Of a stretch of DNA of 64,000 nucleotides, positions 28,856 to 38,186 are shown piece by piece (position 1 is the stretch's first letter; each line of letters starts with the position of its first letter). A program made the position numbers and the translations under genes. The notes beneath the pieces were generated by a model. The model worked only from the letters and a program-made list of their open reading frames with translations, was not told the DNA's origin and ran no database searches. Origin of the DNA: Candidatus Contendibacter sp. (GTDB lineage Bacteria > Pseudomonadota > Gammaproteobacteria > Competibacterales > Competibacteraceae); assembly GCA_029624765.1 (NCBI GenBank), contig JARSSO010000055.1, positions 1 to 64,000 on the forward strand, given 5' to 3'.

Positions 28856-31800
28856 CTAGTTTGATAAGAGGTTATACTGGTCCGCCTCGCCGCCCTGGAC
28901 CAACCGTTCCGCGACCGGACCGCACCAGCGCCAGAAGAAGGCCGGGGTGTAGACGAGGTCGAGCAGGGTCGAAGTGACCAGGCCGGCGAGCATGACCACG
29001 GCCATCGGCTGGAGGATTTCCTTGCCCGGCTCGCCGGCGGCGACGGCCAGCGGAATCAGACCCAGGGCGGCCGTCGTCGTCGTCATCAACACCGGCACCA
29101 GCCGTTCGAGGGAACCCCGGACGATCATCGCCCTGGAAAAGGTTTCGCCTTCGTACCGCATCAGATGCAGGTAATGATGGATCATCATGATGCCGTTGCG
29201 GAGCGAAATCCCGGTCAGGGTGATGAACCCCATCAGGCTGGCGATGGAAAAGACCCCGGTCGTGAACCCGATGACCGCGACCGCGCCGATCATCGCCTGG
29301 GGAATGTTCATCAGGATGCAGATCACGATCCGATGCGACCGGAAGTGGTTGTAGAGGATCACGTACATCAGCAGCAGCGACACCATCGACAGCAAGCCGA
29401 TGATCCGGGTGGCCTGTTGTTGCGCCTCGAACTGTCCACCGTAGGTCACGAAGTAGCCGGTGGGCAGTTGAACCCGCGCCCCGACGGCGTCCCGAAGATC
29501 GGCGATGGTTCCGCCGAGGTCGCGCCCGGCGACGTTGGCCTGAATCACGATGCGGCGCTGGCCGTTCTCGCGCAGAATCTGGTTGGGTCCGGTCCCGGCG
29601 ATCACGTCGGCGACGGCGCGCAGCGGGACCTTGGCCCCGGTCGGCGTGTCGATCAGCATGTCGGCCAGCGTTTGCTCGTCGCCGCGATACTCGTCGTTCA
29701 GCTTGACCACGACGGCGAACGTCTTCTGGCCGTCCAGCACCTCGGTGACGGTCTTGCCGTACAGGGCGGCTTCCAGCGTCCGCGCCAGATCGCCGACCTG
29801 AATGCCATAGGTCTTGGCGGCGTCGCGGTGAATTCGAATGCGGATCTGCGGAATGAGCACCTGCTTCTCGACGAACAGGTCGGTCACGCCGGGCACCGTC
29901 GCCATGACCGCGCGCACCTCCTCGGCCTTCGCCCGCAGCGTCGCCAGGTCGTCGCCGAACACCTTGACGGCGACCTGGGCGTTCACGCCGGACAGCAAAT
30001 GATCCAGCCGGTGCGAAATCGGCTGACCGACGTTGATGACCATGCCGGGGAAGCGGCCGAGCCGCTCGCGGATCTCGGCCACCACCGCCGGCTGGGGCCG
30101 ACCGCCGGGCTTGAAATCCACCTCCAGTTCCGACGAGTACACGCCTTCCGCGTGTTCGTCCAGTTCCGCCCGGCCGGTGCGGCGGCTGACCAGCGCCACT
30201 TCGCCGATGGCCAGCAGTTCCTTTTCGGCCAGGGCGCCGATGCGGTTGCTTTCCGACAGCGACGTGCCCGGCGCGGCGATCAGGGTGACGGTGATGGTAC
30301 CCTCGTTGAACGGCGGGAGAAACTCGCGGCCCAGTTGGGTCGCGGCGTAAAGGGCGACCAGCGCCAGCCCGTAGAACGCGCCCATGACCCAGTTGGGATG
30401 GCGGAGCGTGAAATCGAGTTGCATCCGGTCGATGGCCTTGAGTCGGCGCACGATCCAGGAATCGCCCGCCTCGCCGCCGTGGAAGACCAGGCCCCGCGCT
30501 TCGAGCCGGGCGCGCGCGCGGTCGAAATAGCGGCCCAGCAACACCGCCGCCAGGGCGGGCGTCACGGTCAGGGACACCACGAGCGAGGCCAGCACCGACA
30601 CGATGTAGGCGATGCCCATCGGCGCGAAGATGCGCCCTTCGATGCCGCTCAGTTGAAACAGCGGGATGAAGACGATCACCATCAGGATCGTCGCGTAGAC
30701 CAGCGTGGAGCGGACTTCGTTCGAGGCGTCTTGGATGACGCGCAGCGGATGCAACCGCTGCTCCGCCGGGCGGGCGGCGTTCTCGCGCAGCCGTCGGAAG
30801 ACGTTCTCGATGTCGATGATCGAATCGTCCACCAGTTCGCCGATGGCGATGGCCAAACCACCCAGGGTCATGGTGTTGATGCCGATGTCGGCGAACTTGA
30901 AGACGATGAAGGTGACGATGAAGGAAAGCGGAATCGCGACCAGCGAGATGAGCGTGGTCCGGGCGTTGAGCAGGAACAGAACCAGTACGACGGTGACCAG
31001 GATAGCGGCGTCGCGCATGGCCTCGATCACGCTCGCGATGCTGGCCTCGATGAAATGCTGCTGGCGGAACACGTCGTCGTCCAGTTCCACCCCCGGCGGC
31101 AGGGCGGCGCGCAGCTCGGCCATGGCTTTTTCGATGGTTCGGGTCAGCGCCACCGTATCCTGCCCCGGCTGCTTCGACACCATGACGATGACGCCGGGTT
31201 CCGCATTGATGGAGGCATCGCCGCGCTTGACCTGGATACCTTCCAGCACCCGCGCCACGTTGCCGACCGCGATCGGCGTGCCCTGGCGGGTCGTCACCAC
31301 GGCGTCGGCGAATTCCGCGACGTTCCGGACCCGCCCGATGTTGCGGACCAGGAATTCCTGGCTCTGCTTCTCGATGAACCCGCCGGTGCTGTTCTCGTTG
31401 GCGTTGGCGACGGCGCGTTCGACCTCTTCCAGGGTCAGGTCGTAGGCGCGGAGTTTTTCCGCGTCGACCTGCACTTGATATTGCATCCGGCCGCCGCCGA
31501 TGGGAATGGCGTTGGCCACGCCGGGAATCGACAGCAGGCGCGGGCGCACCGTCCAGTCGGCCAGCAGGCGCAATTGCACCGGCGGGACGTTCCTGCTTTT
31601 GAGGCCGATCAGCATGATTTCGCCCATGATCGACGAGATCGGCCCCATGCGCGGCTCGATGCCGGCGGGCAGGCGGTCGCGGGTGGCGGCGAGCTTCTCG
31701 CCGACCAGTTGCCGCGCCAGGTAAATGTCCATGCCCCAGTCGAATTCCACGAAGACGATGGAAAGTCCCACCCCGGAGACCGAGCGGACCCGCCGCACGC

Positions 31801-32032
31801 CGGTCGAGCCATTCAGGGCGGTTTCGATGGGGAAGGTGACCAGGGTTTCCACCTCCTCGGGCGCCAGGCCTTCCGCTTCCGTCAGCACCGTGACTTGCGG
31901 CCGGTTGAGGTCGGGCAACACGTCCACCGGCAATCGCGCCATCTCGTAAAGGCCGTAGAGCGTGAGCGCGAACGCCGCCGCCAGCACGAAGAGGCGATTT
32001 TCAATCGAGAAGTGGATGAGTCGTTTGAGCAT
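28856..32032 (-). CDS. RND efflux pump, heavy-metal (CzcA/CusA-like) subfamily
   Basis: 1058 residues. The ATG at 32032 is preferred over an upstream TTG at 32059. The layout is the standard two sets of six membrane helices with large periplasmic loops: the N-terminus is RLIHFSIENRLFVLAAAFAL. GGLAIAIGELVDDSIIDIEN in TM4 carries acidic residues at the proton-relay positions. The pump would export metal ions or small cations using the proton gradient. It is the last gene of a four-gene operon with an adaptor, a His-rich periplasmic protein and a small membrane protein. No outer-membrane factor gene is present. The exact ion cannot be read from sequence. Confidence 0.88.
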   Translation of the reverse strand: MLKRLIHFSIENRLFVLAAAFALTLYGLYEMARLPVDVLPDLNRPQVTVLTEAEGLAPEEVETLVTFPIETALNGSTGVRRVRSVSGVGLSIVFVEFDWGMDIYLARQLVGEKLAATRDRLPAGIEPRMGPISSIMGEIMLIGLKSRNVPPVQLRLLADWTVRPRLLSIPGVANAIPIGGGRMQYQVQVDAEKLRAYDLTLEEVERAVANANENSTGGFIEKQSQEFLVRNIGRVRNVAEFADAVVTTRQGTPIAVGNVARVLEGIQVKRGDASINAEPGVIVMVSKQPGQDTVALTRTIEKAMAELRAALPPGVELDDDVFRQQHFIEASIASVIEAMRDAAILVTVVLVLFLLNARTTLISLVAIPLSFIVTFIVFKFADIGINTMTLGGLAIAIGELVDDSIIDIENVFRRLRENAARPAEQRLHPLRVIQDASNEVRSTLVYATILMVIVFIPLFQLSGIEGRIFAPMGIAYIVSVLASLVVSLTVTPALAAVLLGRYFDRARARLEARGLVFHGGEAGDSWIVRRLKAIDRMQLDFTLRHPNWVMGAFYGLALVALYAATQLGREFLPPFNEGTITVTLIAAPGTSLSESNRIGALAEKELLAIGEVALVSRRTGRAELDEHAEGVYSSELEVDFKPGGRPQPAVVAEIRERLGRFPGMVINVGQPISHRLDHLLSGVNAQVAVKVFGDDLATLRAKAEEVRAVMATVPGVTDLFVEKQVLIPQIRIRIHRDAAKTYGIQVGDLARTLEAALYGKTVTEVLDGQKTFAVVVKLNDEYRGDEQTLADMLIDTPTGAKVPLRAVADVIAGTGPNQILRENGQRRIVIQANVAGRDLGGTIADLRDAVGARVQLPTGYFVTYGGQFEAQQQATRIIGLLSMVSLLLMYVILYNHFRSHRIVICILMNIPQAMIGAVAVIGFTTGVFSIASLMGFITLTGISLRNGIMMIHHYLHLMRYEGETFSRAMIVRGSLERLVPVLMTTTTAALGLIPLAVAAGEPGKEILQPMAVVMLAGLVTSTLLDLVYTPAFFWRWCGPVAERLVQGGEADQYNLLSN

Positions 32033-32145
32033 GGTCTTGCGGTTCCCGGCCTCTCGCAATCGGGGTGGCAGGATCGGTGAGTGGGCGGGCTGGACGGGCG
32101 CCGTCGCCTTCGCTGGGAACGGCGCGGGAGGGCGGCCTCGGCGCG

Positions 32146-33381
32146 TCAGCGGCTCGGTTTCCCCGCAACCTGTTGCCGGATGCCGGCGATCTCGGTCTTG
32201 AACCGGGCGAGGACGGCGCGGGTCTGGACGGCGTCGCCGGCGTCGCCGAATTTGTCGAGCAGGCCCGCCTGTTGGCGGATGCGGCCGATGGCGGCGTCGA
32301 GCGCCTTGGTTTCCGCTGGGCCGAGACCGGCCACTTTCCCCGGCAGCGCGGCGAGCAGATCGCGGGCGGCAAACGCTTCGCGGTGGACCTTGGCCAGCTT
32401 GCCGGCGGCGAGGGCCTGATCGATGGCCGCGACCCGTTGATCCACAGCGGCGAGGATGCCGTCGACGGTCGCCGGGATGGCGACCGGCTCATCGCCTCCA
32501 TGGGGTTGCCCGTGGTCAGCGGCGGACGCGGTTTTGTCCGATTTCGGGGGCGCTACCTCAATGCCGAACGGCGCGAACACCGGACGCCCGTCAATTTGCA
32601 CCTGGGCGAACAGCTTCTGGTAACCGCCGGTGGCGAAGTTGGTTTGGAATTCCAGGGTCGGCCCGCCGCGCTCGGCGGCCGTTCCAGGTTCCTGGCCCAG
32701 CGGATGGACGTGGGCGATTTCGGTGCGATCGGCGTTGAAGCCCACCAGATGCGCGAACGCGCCCATGACCGGCTCCAGTTTGGCGAAAGGCTTGCTGTCC
32801 GGGTCGGTCACGGTCAACCAGGCCTTGTGGGGATGACCGGCGGTGGGTGGCTCTTCCTCGAATTTCAACGCGAACCGGTAACCCGCCGCGGTCGTTGTCC
32901 GATTGACGGCTTTGTCGACCGCCGTCGGCGTACCCGCCACCGTGAAACGGGTTACGGCGTATTCCTGCTGGTTGGCGGCGACCGGGAGCAGATCGGCGAA
33001 GACCCGGTATTCGCCCGCCTTGCCGGGGGTGAGGGCGAAGGTGTAGGTCCCCGGCGCGGGTCCGGGCTTCGGGTGCTCGTGATGGTAGTCGCTCAGGCTC
33101 GGATCGACGATGAGCAGATGAACCTTCTCGGTGTGCGCAACCTGTAGGTCGGCGAGAGTGACCGGCTTGCCGTCCTTGGCGACCAGCGACAACGTGAAGG
33201 TCGCCGGTTCGCCGACCTTCAGCCCACCGGTCGGGGCGATGGAGGCGCTGATCGTGGCGGGACCGGATTCATGGTGAGCGCCATGGTCGTGGCTTTCGGC
33301 GGCCTGCGCTGGGGTGTTGGCGGCAGCGATGGACAGCACGGCCACGGCAAGGAGAGCGGTTATGGAAATTCGGAATTTCAT
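32146..33381 (-). CDS. His-rich periplasmic protein of the efflux operon
   Basis: 411 residues, start MKFRISITALLAVAVLSI with a signal peptide cleaved near AQA at about 27. The mature N-terminus is His-rich (ESHDHGAHHESG). Two beta-sandwich-like modules follow (about residues 40-150 with DYHHEHPKPGPAPGTY, and about 170-285 with GHPHKAWLTV and TEIAHVHPLG), then an all-helical tail (about 320-411). Clustered His suggests periplasmic metal binding or delivery to the pump. I know no named family for the whole protein. GAGAGG before the ATG supports the start. Confidence 0.65.
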   Translation of the reverse strand: MKFRISITALLAVAVLSIAAANTPAQAAESHDHGAHHESGPATISASIAPTGGLKVGEPATFTLSLVAKDGKPVTLADLQVAHTEKVHLLIVDPSLSDYHHEHPKPGPAPGTYTFALTPGKAGEYRVFADLLPVAANQQEYAVTRFTVAGTPTAVDKAVNRTTTAAGYRFALKFEEEPPTAGHPHKAWLTVTDPDSKPFAKLEPVMGAFAHLVGFNADRTEIAHVHPLGQEPGTAAERGGPTLEFQTNFATGGYQKLFAQVQIDGRPVFAPFGIEVAPPKSDKTASAADHGQPHGGDEPVAIPATVDGILAAVDQRVAAIDQALAAGKLAKVHREAFAARDLLAALPGKVAGLGPAETKALDAAIGRIRQQAGLLDKFGDAGDAVQTRAVLARFKTEIAGIRQQVAGKPSR

Positions 33382-33461
33382 GGGCGCCTCTCGAAAGATT
33401 GGGGTAAACACATCGGGCTGGAACGTGGATCGGACGGTTGCCATCGACGGCGTTGGTCGGG

Positions 33462-34682
33462 TTACCGGACCGGCGGGCTATCTTCCGCCGTCGACAGGGG
33501 CTTGGACATGCGGACCTGATAGGTTCCCTGGACGACGACGCGGTCGCCGGGTTTGAGCGTTCCTTCGTCGGCCAACAGCAGCCGGTCGCTCAGGCGTTCC
33601 AGAATTCGCACCGGTCGCGCGGCGAACCGCTCGCCGCCGGTCTTGACGTAGACCACGGGTTGACCGTCAAGATCGACCAGCGCCGATTTGGGCACCGCGA
33701 TTCCCGATACCGCGGCGCCGGTTTCGATGTAGACGCGCCCGAACATTCCGCCGAAGAGGCGGCCCGTGGCATTGGGCACGGCAAAGAGCACTGGCAGGGC
33801 GCGCGTTCGTTCGTCGACGACGGCGCCGCGCGAAACGAGGCGGGCGGGGAACGACTCGCCGGGAAACGCTTCCACGGTGAAGAACGCCCGCTGGGCGGCC
33901 AGGATCGCGGCGACGTCGGTCTCGAAGACGCTGGCCTCGACCAGCAGTTCGGACGTGTCGACGATCTGGAAGAGTGGTTTGTCGCGGCTGACGTTTTCAC
34001 CGATGGTGACGTGCGTGCGCGAGATCATCCCGTCCAGCGGCGCGCGAATGATTCGGCGCTTCTGGGCGAGAATGCCCGTGGTCGAGGCGGAATCGAGCAG
34101 CGCTACCTGCTCGACGAAGCCGTCGCGCCTGGCCCTGGCCACCTCCAGGGCGTTGCGGGCGGCGGTGATGTCCTTGTCCGTGGCCACGCCCGCCAGCTTG
34201 GTCAGGCGGTCGTACTCGCGCTGGGCGAGCGCCAGACTCGCCTCGGCCTGCCGCAAATCGCTGGCGGCGCGGGCGCGCTCGGTCGCGATCGTGACGAGAT
34301 CGGGCGCCGCGATGGATTCCTCGACGATGGCGATGACTTGATCCCGCTTCACCCGCTCGCCGAGGGCGGGGATCTTGTAGTCGCCGGCGGCGATCAGGCG
34401 ACCTTCCTGTGGCGCCGTCACGATGGCCTCGCGTTCGGAACGGACCAGGGTGCGGCCCAGGACGCGGAGGATGCGGGGAACGGTTTCCAGCCGCGCGCGG
34501 GTCGTCTCGATCCGGGCCAGCAACTGCGTCTCGATGGGGACGTGGAGAGGCGCGGTGGGCGATGCGATGGCGGCGGTCGTCAAGCCGGCGCCGGAATGAT
34601 CCTCACCCTCGTGGGCTGGAGCGGACGGCGCGACCACCGCCAGGGCCGAGGCGACCAGCAGGCCGAGCGGGTTTCGAGTCAC
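33462..34682 (-). CDS. Periplasmic adaptor (membrane fusion) subunit of the efflux pump
   Basis: 406 residues with a signal peptide ending near PAHEGEDHSG. The sandwich-hybrid halves are TAPQEGRLIAAGDYKIPALG and IRAPLDGMISRTHVTIGENV, on either side of a helical hairpin (about residues 115-190). Beta-barrel and membrane-proximal domains follow. Such CusB/CzcB-like adaptors couple the RND pump to an outer-membrane channel. It overlaps the small membrane protein gene by 4 bp and precedes the His-rich protein by 80 bp. Confidence 0.87.
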   Translation of the reverse strand: MTRNPLGLLVASALAVVAPSAPAHEGEDHSGAGLTTAAIASPTAPLHVPIETQLLARIETTRARLETVPRILRVLGRTLVRSEREAIVTAPQEGRLIAAGDYKIPALGERVKRDQVIAIVEESIAAPDLVTIATERARAASDLRQAEASLALAQREYDRLTKLAGVATDKDITAARNALEVARARRDGFVEQVALLDSASTTGILAQKRRIIRAPLDGMISRTHVTIGENVSRDKPLFQIVDTSELLVEASVFETDVAAILAAQRAFFTVEAFPGESFPARLVSRGAVVDERTRALPVLFAVPNATGRLFGGMFGRVYIETGAAVSGIAVPKSALVDLDGQPVVYVKTGGERFAARPVRILERLSDRLLLADEGTLKPGDRVVVQGTYQVRMSKPLSTAEDSPPVR

Positions 34683-35305
34683 GCGGCGGCTCCCTTACGG
34701 GCGGTCAGACGGCCCGCCACGAACGCGGCGATCAGCAACACGGCACCGACGCCCGCCAGCGCCGCTGGCCGGAGAGATGCCGTTCCGTCGCGGCGGAGGG
34801 AGGGGTTACCGACGGCCGGGTTGGACGGGGGCGGGCTGGCCTGAAATCCGGTCAGGCCGATCAGGTCCGTGTCGTCGCCCGCCGTCACGTCGAACAACCA
34901 CGACATCGGCGCGGCGGTCGCGGGGGTGACGGCGGCGCTGTAAACGCCGCCCGGACCGCCGGATTTGGGCGCGAACGCGACGGTGACGCTCTGGTCGCCC
35001 TCGGAAAGGCTAGCGCCGACGGTGGCGTCGGCAACCGGGCGATTGGTCTCGACGGAAACCAGATAGAGAGTCACCGATACGGTTTCGCCCGGCGCGAACG
35101 GCGGGTATTTCAAAACCGCTTCAAACAGCGCGCCGGCGGCACTGGTCGCCAAAAGGGCGTTGCCCGGCATGGAAACGGCGGCGGGGCCGGACCCGCCATG
35201 GTCCTCCCCTTCGTGAGCGAGCGCTGGAAAGGACCGGGCGGCGGCGCAGGCGATCAGCAGGGCCGCGAGCCATGGGGCCGCGCGGCGAGTCGGATATCGA
35301 TTCAT
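34679..35305 (-). CDS. Exported single-pass membrane protein, first gene of the efflux operon
   Basis: 208 residues starting MNRYPTRRAAPWLAALLIAC. A signal peptide ends at ALA, and the mature protein begins HEGEDHGGSG, nearly the same as the start of the mature adaptor. A beta-rich periplasmic domain (about residues 60-150, FAPGETVSVTLYLVSVETNR) resembles the FixH/YtkA-like folds in metal-resistance proteins. One C-terminal helix (AALAGVGAVLLIAAFVAG) anchors it. No family name can be given with confidence. It starts the operon and overlaps the adaptor gene. Confidence 0.6.
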   Translation of the reverse strand: MNRYPTRRAAPWLAALLIACAAARSFPALAHEGEDHGGSGPAAVSMPGNALLATSAAGALFEAVLKYPPFAPGETVSVTLYLVSVETNRPVADATVGASLSEGDQSVTVAFAPKSGGPGGVYSAAVTPATAAPMSWLFDVTAGDDTDLIGLTGFQASPPPSNPAVGNPSLRRDGTASLRPAALAGVGAVLLIAAFVAGRLTARKGAAA

Positions 35306-35444
35306 AGCTACGCTTCGCGTCGAGGAACGAGGATGTTGGGATGCGTCCCCTGTCCACGCCAGGAGGATGGGAAACTGGTTGGAAACCACCCAGGACGGGC
35401 GATGGGTCGCGTCCGGTTCCCTGGACCGGACGGCGGCGAAACGG

Positions 35445-36917
35445 TCAACCGTGTCCCGCCAGCGCTTGCAACACCGGGTCTTCCGCCTCGATGGCGGCCA
35501 GCAGTTCGCGGCTCCAGTCGTCGGCCAGCACCAGCCGCTCGTAGTCGAACGCCTGTTGCAGCGGGTGGTTGAGGATCAGCCAGTCGCCTTCGTCCCCTCC
35601 GGGCAGCACTCCGGCGAAGTGAAAGCCCAGCCGCTCCCAGTCGGGAGCGAAATCCGGCAAGGCCGGATCGCCCAGATTCAGATACAGCAACACGCATTCC
35701 ATGCCTTGGCGGCGGAGTTCCAGCAACTGCCCGGCCACGACGCGGGCCGCGTCCCCACCCAACTGACGCAAGGTGAGGATCGCGGTTCCAAGATAGGCCT
35801 TGGCGGTGGTTTCCCAGCGGCTGGTCGCGGCGGCGGGGGGCTGGCCCGGCGCGAACGAGACGGGGCGGTCGAGCCGGTCGTAAATCCGGGTCAACAGGTT
35901 CCGATAGCGCGACGGCGGATAAAGGGTTCGGGCCGGCGCGGGTTGCAGGGCGCGATACGCCAGCACGCAGCTTTCCCGTTGCCGCAGCCGGTCGGCGATG
36001 CCGTGAAACGACAGGCTGGCCGGGGCCAGTCCCAGCAGCAGGCCGCAGGGACGGAAATCCAGCCGGGCGCAAAGGTGCTGGCTGAAAGGATGCGAGGTGA
36101 CCGCGTTGGCGTTGACGCCGTGCCAGCCCTGCCGCGCCGCCCAGTCCAGCAGCCATTCGCTCAACTGGCGGGCGATGCCCCCGCTCCGGTAGCGGGGGGA
36201 GACGGCGGCGACGCCCAGCTCGCCCGTTCGCGCGTCGGAGCCGGAGCGGATCAGCGCCGCATGGCCGAGCAACTCGCCGTCCGCCGCGACCGCGACCGCC
36301 GAGATCAGCTCACCGCTGGCGTTCATCGCCGCCAGCCGCTCCGGGTAGTAAACGAAGTCGTAGACGTAGGAATAGCCGTAACAGGCATGGATGCAGCGGG
36401 AGACCGCCAAGGCGTCGCCGGCTTGCGGGCGGCGAATGGCGAAGGCCGGGGTCGTCGCCGGCGCGAGTGGCGCGACGGGCGGTGACTCCGCCTCCACCCG
36501 GGGCGTGGCCAGATACTTGATCAGTTGCCATTCCTGGCCTTCCTTGCCCAGATTGAGCCAGCAGGCTTCGTCGAACGCGCGCCGCATCAGATAGGCGCTC
36601 AGGCCGTCCAGATGGGTTTCCGGCTGGTCCGGGTCGTACTCGGGCCAGCGGGAGCAATCCAGCGGCGACCCGTGGTGGCGCAGGCGCAGGATCAACCGGG
36701 TGGCCTCCGGCTCGCACACCAGTTCCAGGGTGGCGGTTTCGTCGTCGGCCAGCCCGATGAACTGGGCGACCGCTTCCTCGGTCCCCAGTTCGATGGCGCG
36801 ACAGGCGGGCGGATCGAAACCGCTCTCCTGGGCGACGGCGCGGGCGTGCGCGCGGGCCAGGGGAATCGAGCGCAAGCGCGCCGGGACGATCAGTCGGCTG
36901 AGGTCGGTCGTCGCCAT
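35445..36917 (-). CDS. Fusion of an anti-sigma-like HATPase domain with a GNAT acetyltransferase
   Basis: 490 residues. Residues about 1-145 resemble RsbW-type HATPase_c_2 domains: ELGTEEAVAQFI stands where the N-box is expected, and GLSAYLMRRAFDE is a good G2 box. The N-box Asn and the DxGxG box are not recognisable (RHHGSPLDCS), so ATP binding is doubtful. Residues about 158-300 are a GNAT domain, with LGVAAVSPRYRSGGIARQLS as the acetyl-CoA pyrophosphate loop. A C-terminal module (about 310-490) has no family I know. It is the last gene of the Lux-like operon, 3 bp after the ligase gene, and may acetylate the pathway product or regulate it. Confidence 0.68.
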   Translation of the reverse strand: MATTDLSRLIVPARLRSIPLARAHARAVAQESGFDPPACRAIELGTEEAVAQFIGLADDETATLELVCEPEATRLILRLRHHGSPLDCSRWPEYDPDQPETHLDGLSAYLMRRAFDEACWLNLGKEGQEWQLIKYLATPRVEAESPPVAPLAPATTPAFAIRRPQAGDALAVSRCIHACYGYSYVYDFVYYPERLAAMNASGELISAVAVAADGELLGHAALIRSGSDARTGELGVAAVSPRYRSGGIARQLSEWLLDWAARQGWHGVNANAVTSHPFSQHLCARLDFRPCGLLLGLAPASLSFHGIADRLRQRESCVLAYRALQPAPARTLYPPSRYRNLLTRIYDRLDRPVSFAPGQPPAAATSRWETTAKAYLGTAILTLRQLGGDAARVVAGQLLELRRQGMECVLLYLNLGDPALPDFAPDWERLGFHFAGVLPGGDEGDWLILNHPLQQAFDYERLVLADDWSRELLAAIEAEDPVLQALAGHG

Positions 36918-36920
36918 GGT

Positions 36921-38186
36921 TTAGCCGGTCATCCGCTGGTCGACGATAGGCTTGAGCTTGCCGGTGCGCGGGTTGGTTTCCAGCCGGCCGGAACCGACCC
37001 ACTCGAAACGCGGCGGATGAATCGCGCCGCGCCGCTGCTCCTCGCGCAGCGTGGGCCGGGCGGCGCGCAAGGCGTCGATCAGCCGTTCGTTCCAGACCGC
37101 CTGCGCCTCGGCCGGCAGGGACGCGGCGACCCGAACGGTCAATTCGTCCCGCTGGTCGTAATGGCGGATCAGCAATTGAAAGCCGCTGGCGTTCAATTCG
37201 GCCTGGAACGGCGCCAGCACCGCGCGCACGTCCTCGTAGTACAGGGACACCACGCCGACGCGCGCCCCTTCCTCAGAGCGGCCCAGCAGGCGGAATTTGC
37301 GGTCGGCCAGCCCCGCCGGTTCGGCCCATTCCGCCCGGTCGCCGGCCGGATAGCGAATGATCGGCATCAGCAGCCGGGTCAGATTCGTGATCAGGACCTT
37401 GCCGGGTTGACCCGGCTCGGTGATCGGCTGGCCATTGCCCTCGTCGACGATTTCCACCAGGGTCGCCGTTCCAAAGACGCGATGTTCGTTCCAGCCGCAA
37501 TCGGGACTGGCGTAACCGAGCAGACCGGCATCGACGCTGGCGTAGCCGATGGAGGCGATGCCGGCGTTGGGAAACACCCGCCGCAACGAGACCGCCTGAT
37601 CGGGATAGAGGGTTTCGCCACCGAACAGGATGCGCCGCACCGAGGGCAGCGCGACGCCTTCGCCCGCCAGCGTGGCGGCCAGGCCCAGCAGGGTGGTCGG
37701 CACGCCGGCCAGGGTTTCCACCGCGAAATGGGTGACGGTGTGCCGCAGCGTGTCGGCGTCCACCCGCCCGGCCAGCGGGAAGTGCACGACCGGCACTCCG
37801 CAGCGTTCCAGCGAATGGGTGATGAACAGGAACGAAGCGTAGAGATCGCCGGCGTAGAACAGGTTGGCGAGCCGCTCGCCGGGGCGCAGGCCACTCGCCG
37901 CCATGCCCCGCCCGAATCCTTCGCACAGGCTGTCCCATTCGCTGGCGCGGAAAATGGAGAATTTGGGCTTGCCGGTGGTGCCGCCGCTTTTGAAGGCCGT
38001 GCCATCGGTCATCCGGCCGGTCAGCACCGCGCCGGTTTCCGCCGCTTCCCAGAAGGTCTTGCTGTCCACCGGCGGCAGATCGGTCAGCGTCCAGCCGCTC
38101 TCCGGCAAACCGGCATGGAGCGCGCGGTAGTAGGGCGACCGGGACCGCGCCAGGGCGACGATGGTTTCGAGTTCGTAGGCGATCAT
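36921..38186 (-). CDS. Adenylate-forming enzyme, PaaK/LuxE-like
   Basis: 421 residues. FKSGGTTGKPKFSIFR is the phosphate-binding loop of the adenylating superfamily, and RILFGGETLYPDQA, ASIGYASVDAGLLGYAS and MPIIRYPAGDRAEW are the later core motifs. PGSGRLETNPRTGKL-like sequence near the end (GSGRLETNPRTGKLKPIV) holds the C-terminal Lys expected for acyl activation. It would form an acyl-adenylate and pass the acyl group to CoA or a protein. The substrate is unknown. It overlaps the LuxC-fusion gene by 4 bp. The zinc-like Cys pairs found in the fusion partner are absent here. Confidence 0.75.
   Translation of the reverse strand: MIAYELETIVALARSRSPYYRALHAGLPESGWTLTDLPPVDSKTFWEAAETGAVLTGRMTDGTAFKSGGTTGKPKFSIFRASEWDSLCEGFGRGMAASGLRPGERLANLFYAGDLYASFLFITHSLERCGVPVVHFPLAGRVDADTLRHTVTHFAVETLAGVPTTLLGLAATLAGEGVALPSVRRILFGGETLYPDQAVSLRRVFPNAGIASIGYASVDAGLLGYASPDCGWNEHRVFGTATLVEIVDEGNGQPITEPGQPGKVLITNLTRLLMPIIRYPAGDRAEWAEPAGLADRKFRLLGRSEEGARVGVVSLYYEDVRAVLAPFQAELNASGFQLLIRHYDQRDELTVRVAASLPAEAQAVWNERLIDALRAARPTLREEQRRGAIHPPRFEWVGSGRLETNPRTGKLKPIVDQRMTG

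Noticed and set aside
29165..32080. 971-residue frame opposite the RND pump
   Set aside because: Antisense shadow: rich in His, Asp and Arg, no membrane or domain pattern.
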